From assembly GCA_937860055.1 (NCBI GenBank), contig CALMBO010000027.1:62001-126000 (forward strand): a stretch of DNA of 64,000 nucleotides, written 5' to 3'. The notes beneath the pieces were generated by a model. It was given only the letters and a program-made list of their open reading frames with translations. It ran no database searches and had not been told where the DNA came from. Positions 58,616 through 64,000 of this stretch are shown here, one piece after another. Position numbers and translations under genes: made by a program. The DNA is from an uncultured Verrucomicrobiota bacterium. Lineage in GTDB: Bacteria > Verrucomicrobiota > Kiritimatiellia > CAIQIC01 > Lenti-01. Each line of letters begins with the position of its first letter. The stretch's first letter is position 1.

Positions 58616-61090
58616 CTAGAACTCCACCGGCTGCATCCACTCGGGAAGTTCACCCGATTCGACCGCCTTTTGAAGATCTTCCGCGGTCTTGGCTTTTGCT
58701 TCCGCCGCCTTGGCCTTGGCGGCGGCTTTCTCCGAAGCCTTTGTCTTCCGCTGCGCCATCCACTCGGCTTTCTTCTTGGCGGCCGCTTGCTTGCGGGCCT
58801 CGACGGCCGCCGCCTTTTCGGCTTCGGGGGATGTCGCCACGGGGACTTCTTCGATCTCCGGCTCCGCAACGGGCTCCACGGCGGCAGAGGCTTCTTCCCC
58901 GGCTTCGGGTTCGGTTTCGGCAATGGCGGCGGCTTGGACCGCCGGCGTTCCCCGCTCCAAATCGGCTTCCATCTGGCGGGATTTCTCTTCCAGCGTGCGG
59001 ATTTCCTCCTCCAGCTGCTTCAGGCGATCTTCGGCCGCCTGGCGCGCCGCCACTTCTTCGCTGATGCGGGCATTGGCGTCTTCTGCCGCCGCCTCCTCGT
59101 GGGCCGCCACTTCCTTGGCAATGCGGATCGCTTCGGCCTGCTTGGCTTGTTCGGCCGCCAACTGGGCTTCCCGCTCCGCCGCCTCGGCCGCGACCTGCGC
59201 CGCCACCTCTTCCTCGAGTTTCTGGAGGGAGGCTTGTCTCTCTTCCTCCAAAGCGCGCATGGCGGCTTCGGCGGCTTCCTTGCGCGCGGCCATCTCGGCC
59301 ACGCGTTTTTCCATCTCCAGGCGTTCGGCCATTTCCGCTTCCGCCTGTTTCTGGAGTTCTTCGGCCTGCCGGATCGCTTCCGCCGCCTGCTTTTCCTCCA
59401 GCGCCAACCGCTGGGCTTCTTCCTCAAGGGCCTTCCGGGCTGCCGCCTCCGCCTGCTCCGCCTCTTGCTTCGCCTTCCACTCGGCGGCCTTCCGGACGGC
59501 GGCCTCTTCGCGCGCCTTCTCTTCCTCGGCCTTTTGCCTTGCGATTTCGGCGCGGCGCGTTTCTTCCGCCGCTTTTTTCGCCTCGACGGCCAACCGCTTG
59601 GCTTCGATCTTGGCCTGTTTCGCGGCTTCCTTCTTGGCAATGGCGGCCTCGCGCGCTTTCTGTTTCTCAAGGGCCTTCGCCTCGTCGGCCGCTTTGCGTT
59701 CGGCCAGCTCGCGTTCGCGTTTTTCGATGGCTTCCTGTTTTTTCATCCTGGCCAATTCGGCCTTTGTTGGCTGCACGCTGACCATCGGGACCATCTCCGG
59801 CTGGGGACCCGACAAGGGAACCACCAACATGCTGGACGGCGGCGGTGCCACGGCATGGCGGCGGACCTGCTCCGTCGAATCGACCGAGATGGCCGATTCA
59901 GACGTTTCGGCTTCGGCCGTGGCCTCGGCCTCGGGCATGGGGAGAACGGCGGTCTCCTCCCCTTCGGAGGGCACGGAGCCTTCAGGAGCCGGCATAGCGG
60001 CTTCTGCCGTGGCCTCGGCCACTTGGACTTCCTCGGGGGGCACCTCCGGCATCGCAGGAGTCTCCTGCGCGGCTTCCTCCGATGAAGCGGCTTCAGGCTG
60101 CGGAACGGATTCGGGCACAGGGGTGGGTTCTTCGATCGCCGCTATCTCGGTTGTTTCGGCCGGGATGGGCTCTGGCGCCGGAGCGGCTGCTTCCGTTGCC
60201 GCGGCGACGGCCGGTTCTTCCACCTTGGCTTCCGGCTCTTGTGCCGGGATTTCCGCCACCGGCTGTTCGACAGGAGCGGTTTCGACTTCCTCCACCACGG
60301 CCGCCACCTCCACGGGTGCCGGCTCGGTCGCCGCGGGCTCGGGAGCCGGCGCAGGCAAGGCCGCGTTTTCCTCCGCGACCTTGGCGGATTCATCCAGCAC
60401 GGCCTGCTTTTGCAGCAAGGCCAGCACGGAGCCGATCATCACTTCTTCGGCGGTTTTGTTCTGGGCCTTCAGTTCCCCCTGGAGGGCATCCGCCACGATA
60501 TGTTCGGCGATGCGCTGTCCCCCATCGGTCTGCCCTTCGATGAGCTGTGCGACGGTCATGTTGCTTTCCTTCGCCAACTTGATCAGGCTGTTCTGGGCTT
60601 CCACCAGCAGGGCCTGCATCGTGGTTTCGGAAACATCGGCCTGGGCCACGGCCGCGGCCTCCGCCGACGGATTGAGCATGTCCGTCCATCTTTCGCTCAT
60701 GTCCTCCGCGGTCTGGATCCGGTAGCAGGCATCCACGATGATGTAGTAGCGGCGCGAAATCTGGTCCACGGTTCCGGCGAAGGAATACGTGTCCCCCGCC
60801 TTGAGGGCCTGGAATTTCGGAGCCATGTCCTGCGGAATCCACGCCGTTCCCGCCGCCTTCAATTTCATGGGCAGGTAGTTCTTGCGGTCCAGGCGCTGGG
60901 GTTTGCCCGAGGGAACCGACTCCAGCACATCGGAGAACAGGATGGCGCGCGCCCATGAATTCTGCGGGCTGCTGACCAGGGAGGCCGCCTCGACCTTCGC
61001 ATAGGAATCCGGGGAAGGCGCGGACGCCCAAGCCAGGGCCCCCGCCATCATCCCTGCTGCCATCGCCACGCCCAATCTCATCGGTTTCAT
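58616..61090 (-). CDS. Large Ala/Glu-rich TolA-like coiled-coil protein
   Basis: 824 residues from ATG 61090. Signal peptide, then a folded N-terminal region (about 25-230; GDTYSFAGTVDQISRRYYIIVDAC) with a Lys/Glu helix. Next is a Pro/Ala/Glu-rich stretch (about 240-460), followed by a very long Ala/Glu/Lys/Arg helix (about 490-740; EEEARRxAExxxx-type repeats). A Pro-rich linker leads to a short acidic C-terminus ending LPEWMQPVEF. The composition recalls TolA or envelope-spanning helical proteins. No enzymatic motif. The repetitive nature makes the internal boundaries approximate. Confidence 0.8.
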   Translation of the reverse strand: MKPMRLGVAMAAGMMAGALAWASAPSPDSYAKVEAASLVSSPQNSWARAILFSDVLESVPSGKPQRLDRKNYLPMKLKAAGTAWIPQDMAPKFQALKAGDTYSFAGTVDQISRRYYIIVDACYRIQTAEDMSERWTDMLNPSAEAAAVAQADVSETTMQALLVEAQNSLIKLAKESNMTVAQLIEGQTDGGQRIAEHIVADALQGELKAQNKTAEEVMIGSVLALLQKQAVLDESAKVAEENAALPAPAPEPAATEPAPVEVAAVVEEVETAPVEQPVAEIPAQEPEAKVEEPAVAAATEAAAPAPEPIPAETTEIAAIEEPTPVPESVPQPEAASSEEAAQETPAMPEVPPEEVQVAEATAEAAMPAPEGSVPSEGEETAVLPMPEAEATAEAETSESAISVDSTEQVRRHAVAPPPSSMLVVPLSGPQPEMVPMVSVQPTKAELARMKKQEAIEKRERELAERKAADEAKALEKQKAREAAIAKKEAAKQAKIEAKRLAVEAKKAAEETRRAEIARQKAEEEKAREEAAVRKAAEWKAKQEAEQAEAAARKALEEEAQRLALEEKQAAEAIRQAEELQKQAEAEMAERLEMEKRVAEMAARKEAAEAAMRALEEERQASLQKLEEEVAAQVAAEAAEREAQLAAEQAKQAEAIRIAKEVAAHEEAAAEDANARISEEVAARQAAEDRLKQLEEEIRTLEEKSRQMEADLERGTPAVQAAAIAETEPEAGEEASAAVEPVAEPEIEEVPVATSPEAEKAAAVEARKQAAAKKKAEWMAQRKTKASEKAAAKAKAAEAKAKTAEDLQKAVESGELPEWMQPVEF

Positions 61091-61125
61091 ATTTGTATGG
61101 CCCTTTTTCCCAAATCTTTGTCTTT

Positions 61126-61153
61126 TGTATATCGGGCGATTGACCCAAAGCAA
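61126..61153 (-). promoter_or_regulatory. Promoter of the Ala/Glu-rich gene
   Basis: On the minus strand TTGCTT (61148-61153), 16 bp, TATACA (61126-61131), with a leader of about 35 nt containing GGGAAAAAGGG. Confidence 0.5.
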
Positions 61154-61155
61154 GC

Positions 61156-62541
61156 CTATCCTCGCCCTGTTTCCTTCTGTCCCGGAGGAGGGATGGGCGC
61201 CTTTTTCTGCCGGGCGGCCTTCCGAAGGGCATTCCAGTGCTCGATCCGCTTCCGGATGGCCTCTTCATAGCCTTCGGAGGTAGGCTCGTAATAGATCTTT
61301 TCGGTCGGAACATATTCCTGGTCCACGAAATGCCCCTCGAAATCATGGGCATACTGGTAGCCCTGGTGGCCGAACTCCTTGGCCGCCTGCTTGGACCCGG
61401 TGCTGCGCAGGTGCCGGGGCACCGGGAGGGTCCGTCCCTCTTTCACATCGGCCGTGGCGGCTTCAAGCCCCATGTAGGCGGCGTTGCTTTTGGGCGCCGT
61501 CGCCAGATAGGTGGTGGCCTGCGCCAAAGCGATCCGCGCCTCCGGCATCCCGACGAAATCGACGGCCTCCAGCGCCGCCACCGCCACGCTCAGGCCCCGC
61601 GGATCGGCATTGCCGATGTCCTCGCTGGCCAGGATGACCAGCCGCCGCGCCACGAACCGGGGATCCTCCCCCGCATACAGCATCTTCGCCAGCCAGTAGA
61701 GCGCCGCGTTCGGATCCGACCCCCTCACGCTCTTGATGAACGCCGAGATGGTGTCGTAATGCCCATCCTCGTCGTGATCGTATACCACCGCCTTCTTCTG
61801 GATGCTCTCCTCCGTCACCGCCCGCGTGATGTGGATGGTGCCGTCCGGCTCCGGCGCCGTGGTCAGCGCCGCGATCTCCAGCGCATTCAGCGCGCGACGG
61901 CCGTCGCCTTCGCACACCGCCGCCAGATGCGCCACCGCCGCATCGTCCATGGCGATGTTCAGGTGCCCCAGGCCGTCGGGATGGGCCAGCGCCCGCCGGA
62001 GCAGCTGGCCGACGGCTTCCACGCCCAGCGGCTCCAGCTGGAAAATCTGGCTCCGGGAGGTCAGCGGGTTGTTGATGAAGAAAAACGGATTGTGCGTCGT
62101 GGCGCCAACGAGGGTGACGGCCCCCTCCTCCACATAAGGCAGCAGGACATCCTGCTGCGCCTTGTTGAACCGGTGGATTTCATCGAGGAAGAGGATCGTT
62201 TCGCGTCCCGACGCCGCGCGGCGCTGCTTGGCCGCCTCTAGCGACTGCCGCAGCCCCGCCACGTTCGACAGCACGCCGCTCGACCGGTCGAACGCCCGCC
62301 TCGTCGTCCGCGCAATCACCTCCGCCAGCGAGGTCTTTCCGCAGCCCGGCGGCCCGTAAAGGATGATGCTGGACAGCCGGTCCGCCTCGATCGCCCGGCG
62401 CAGAAGCTTCCCCTCGCCGAGGATGTGGTCCTGCCCCACGATGTCCTCCAAGGTGCGCGGGCGCATGCGCGCCGCCAGGGGGCGCCGCGAGGCGTGGAAT
62501 TCCGGTTTTTCCGGCGGGGGCTGCTCGAACAAATCGCTCAT
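61156..62541 (-). CDS. rarA: Replication-associated recombination protein RarA
   Basis: 461 residues from ATG 62541. N-terminal RPRTLEDIVGQDHIL, Walker A GPPGCGKTS (about 50), Walker B FLDEIHRFNKAQQD (about 105), sensor 1 GATTHNPFF, and the C-terminal MgsA domain (KSVRGSDPNAALYWLAKML, ASEDIGNADP) are canonical. It is an ATPase of the clamp-loader family acting at stalled forks. Expressed divergently from the DUF2238 gene. Confidence 0.97.
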   Translation of the reverse strand: MSDLFEQPPPEKPEFHASRRPLAARMRPRTLEDIVGQDHILGEGKLLRRAIEADRLSSIILYGPPGCGKTSLAEVIARTTRRAFDRSSGVLSNVAGLRQSLEAAKQRRAASGRETILFLDEIHRFNKAQQDVLLPYVEEGAVTLVGATTHNPFFFINNPLTSRSQIFQLEPLGVEAVGQLLRRALAHPDGLGHLNIAMDDAAVAHLAAVCEGDGRRALNALEIAALTTAPEPDGTIHITRAVTEESIQKKAVVYDHDEDGHYDTISAFIKSVRGSDPNAALYWLAKMLYAGEDPRFVARRLVILASEDIGNADPRGLSVAVAALEAVDFVGMPEARIALAQATTYLATAPKSNAAYMGLEAATADVKEGRTLPVPRHLRSTGSKQAAKEFGHQGYQYAHDFEGHFVDQEYVPTEKIYYEPTSEGYEEAIRKRIEHWNALRKAARQKKAPIPPPGQKETGRG

Positions 62542-62592
62542 ACGACGTGAAGGACAGGATGCCAAAAGACGGTCCTCCCCCCAATCTTTTTC

Positions 62593-62621
62593 TTCTCATC
62601 CGGCACCGTCCCCGCTACCCT
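62593..62621 (+). promoter_or_regulatory. Possible leaderless promoter of the DUF2238 gene
   Basis: TTCTCA, 17 bp, TACCCT (62616-62621), then 9 bases to the ATG at 62631. The -35 is weak; the spacing matches the other leaderless-type promoters. Confidence 0.45.
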
Positions 62622-62630
62622 GCCCCCACC

Positions 62631-63254
62631 ATGAAAAACAGGCTGCCGGCCATTCTGTTCTCGCTCTATCTCCTGGAATTCGCCGTTTTGGCCATCCACC
62701 CGGTTTCGCGCCCCACGTGGATCTCCGAAAACGTCACGGTGCTGGTCATCGTGACCCCGCTCGTCTGGCTCTATCTCAAGGGCATCCGCTTTTCCAACGC
62801 GGCCTACCTCTTCATGTCCGTGCTCATCTACCTGCACACCATCGGCGGCCACTACACCTTCTCCCTCGTCCCCTTCGATTGGATCACCCACCTCATCGGC
62901 GCCCAGCGCAACCATTTCGACCGCCTCGCCCACTTCACCGTCGGCTTCTACGCCTATGCCGTCCTGGAACTCATCGAAAGCCGCCGCCTCAGCGCGAACC
63001 GCGGATTCAGCCTCTGGTTCGCCATCTCGCTCATTTTCGCCGTGGCCGGCATCTTCGAAATCGTCGAATGGCTCTATGCCGCTTCGGCCAGCGCGGCCGC
63101 CGGCGCCGAATTCCTAGGCTCGCAGGGCGACATCTGGGATGCGCAGAAGGACATGCTCGCCGACGGTCTCGGAGCCATCCTGGCCTCCCTCGTCTACCAT
63201 CTCGCTCATCGCGGGCGCTTCCCCGACCTCATCCGGCCCCCGGCCTCTTCCTGA
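62631..63254 (+). CDS. DUF2238 (YjdF-type) inner membrane protein
   Basis: 207 residues with six hydrophobic helices. Family features: an N-terminal PTWISENV, a YLFMSVLIYLHTIGGHYTFSLVPF segment, NHFDRLAHFTVGFYAY, EIVEWLYA and GSQGDIWDAQKDMLADGLGA. These conserved His/Asp/Glu residues in the membrane suggest a metal-dependent or transport role not known to me. No ribosome binding site; the start fits the leaderless pattern. Confidence 0.9.
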   Translation: MKNRLPAILFSLYLLEFAVLAIHPVSRPTWISENVTVLVIVTPLVWLYLKGIRFSNAAYLFMSVLIYLHTIGGHYTFSLVPFDWITHLIGAQRNHFDRLAHFTVGFYAYAVLELIESRRLSANRGFSLWFAISLIFAVAGIFEIVEWLYAASASAAAGAEFLGSQGDIWDAQKDMLADGLGAILASLVYHLAHRGRFPDLIRPPASS

Positions 63255-63331
63255 CGCCGCGCGGAGTCCTGGCTTCTCCGCCAGCCCTCCTTACACGGCG
63301 GGAAGGCGCCGCCTGTTCCCCCGCCGCCGGA

Positions 63332-63381
63332 TTTTCCACGCAATGGAAAAACTTTTGGCGATTTTTCCACACAATGGAAAA
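63332..63381. repeat. Tandem palindromic repeat, two units
   Basis: TTTTCCACGCAATGGAAAA (63332-63350) and TTTTCCACACAATGGAAAA (63363-63381) between two convergent genes. Same family as 12787, 33197 and 58549. Confidence 0.85.
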
Positions 63382-63421
63382 ACTTTCATCCGGCGCGAAA
63401 ATTTCCCCTCCCCCCCTCCCG

Positions 63422-64000
63422 CTAGGCGGAACCGGGCCTGGAAAAGGCCCGCGCCATGCGCGGCAGAATCGAGGATTCCCGGATGTTGTGCTCCAACAGT
63501 TCCCGCACCTCGTCCACCACCGCCACCCGCGCCAGCGCCTCCCCGAACGACAGCCCCTCCGCCTGCGCCGCGATCGCGTCCGCCTCCGCCGGGAAGTTCT
63601 CCGGGACGCTTTCCGCGTCTTTCACCCGCGCCAGCACATCGCGCTGCCACAACTGGAGGGTCCGCAGGATTTCCTCCCGCATTTCCTTCATCCGCGCCGC
63701 CACGCGCCCTTCGATGATGTCCTTGCCGGCCTTGGTCAGCTCCGCCCCGTCCTCCCCGCGCGACTTCGCCAACTTCTCCTGGCGGGCTGTTTCCTCCGCC
63801 TCCGCCAGCTCCTCCAGCGAGCGCAGGGGGGCCGTCAGCCGATCCGTCCAGGCGATGATTTCGCAGGCCTGGCGGGACGGCGGATTCCGGAGCAGGTCCA
63901 TCACCACCGGCATCCACGGCGTGTCCGTCCGCTGCTCGTCTTCCATCACGTCCACGAACTGCGCGCGGGATCGCGTCGTCGGCAGCAGGCTGGCGGGCGA
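63422..64000 (-). CDS. holB: DNA polymerase III delta' subunit (partial), C-terminal part
   Basis: 192 codons are visible before the stop at 63422; the start lies beyond the window. The fragment opens with SLLPTTRSRAQFV, which matches the clamp-loader sensor 2 motif (LLPTIRSRCQ). It is followed by a helical tail with conserved-looking SRQACEIIAWTDRLTAPLRS and a Glu/Lys-rich helix (EELAEAEETARQEKLAKSR). The tail resembles the C-terminal domain of clamp-loader subunits. It could also be another AAA protein of the loader family. Confidence 0.72.
   Translation of the reverse strand, partial: SPASLLPTTRSRAQFVDVMEDEQRTDTPWMPVVMDLLRNPPSRQACEIIAWTDRLTAPLRSLEELAEAEETARQEKLAKSRGEDGAELTKAGKDIIEGRVAARMKEMREEILRTLQLWQRDVLARVKDAESVPENFPAEADAIAAQAEGLSFGEALARVAVVDEVRELLEHNIRESSILPRMARAFSRPGSA

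Overview
The window is a high-GC bacterial chromosome segment, probably from the PVC group and perhaps Kiritimatiellota. That placement is inferred from an SHD1-domain hydrolase, TolA-like and zinc-ribbon coiled-coil proteins, a TRAP operon with a TatT component, and recurrent 19-bp intergenic palindromes. No rRNA or tRNA is visible, so the assignment is an inference.

Positions 1-12,760 hold a chromosomal integron and its far flank. A 464-residue integron integrase (intI, + strand, 11,366-12,760) points away from an array of 17 attC sites (3,394-10,741), and the cassette genes are read from the minus strand. Cassettes are less GC-rich than the rest of the window. They encode a SIMPL protein, a DnaQ-like exonuclease with a BRCT-like tail, a lipoprotein, small membrane proteins and secreted unknowns. 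Several cassettes have no convincing gene, and two cassette types occur in multiple copies. Left of the last attC is a minus-strand run of overlapping unknown genes (1-2,110), including an Imm-5-like protein, and two single unknown genes.

From 12.8 to 56 kb is a dense housekeeping region, mostly on the + strand: UDP-sugar pyrophosphorylase, hisB-hisH-hisA, two tandem SGNH lipoproteins, alr-rdgB, a CAAX-type protease with a lipid-linked glycosyltransferase, an ABC ATPase, pdxJ-nnr, cell-wall amidase and LysM proteins, argC, uvrB-nadC, birA-coaX, then a thioesterase/folate/RNase Y/YmdB/heptosyltransferase operon. A minus-strand block (46.9-51.3 kb) carries a thioesterase, a prepilin, pyrH, frr, an M23 peptidase and a coiled-coil protein followed by two tiny overlapping genes. 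A four-gene TRAP transporter operon ends at 56,010.

A 1.2-kb gene-free stretch (56,011-57,231) contains a good match to a dif chromosome-dimer resolution site at 56,584-56,611. By eye the + strand changes from G-rich (clear at 11-17 kb) to C-rich (57-64 kb), and genes mostly point toward this spot from both sides, so it is probably the replication terminus. Beyond it lie manC-rubredoxin, an 824-residue Ala/Glu-rich TolA-like protein, rarA, a DUF2238 membrane protein and the C-terminal part of a holB-like gene cut by the window edge.

Several unlinked genes share a promoter of the form TTGnnn-17 nt-TAnnnT whose -10 box ends only 7-10 nt before the start codon, with no Shine-Dalgarno. This suggests leaderless mRNAs are common in this organism.
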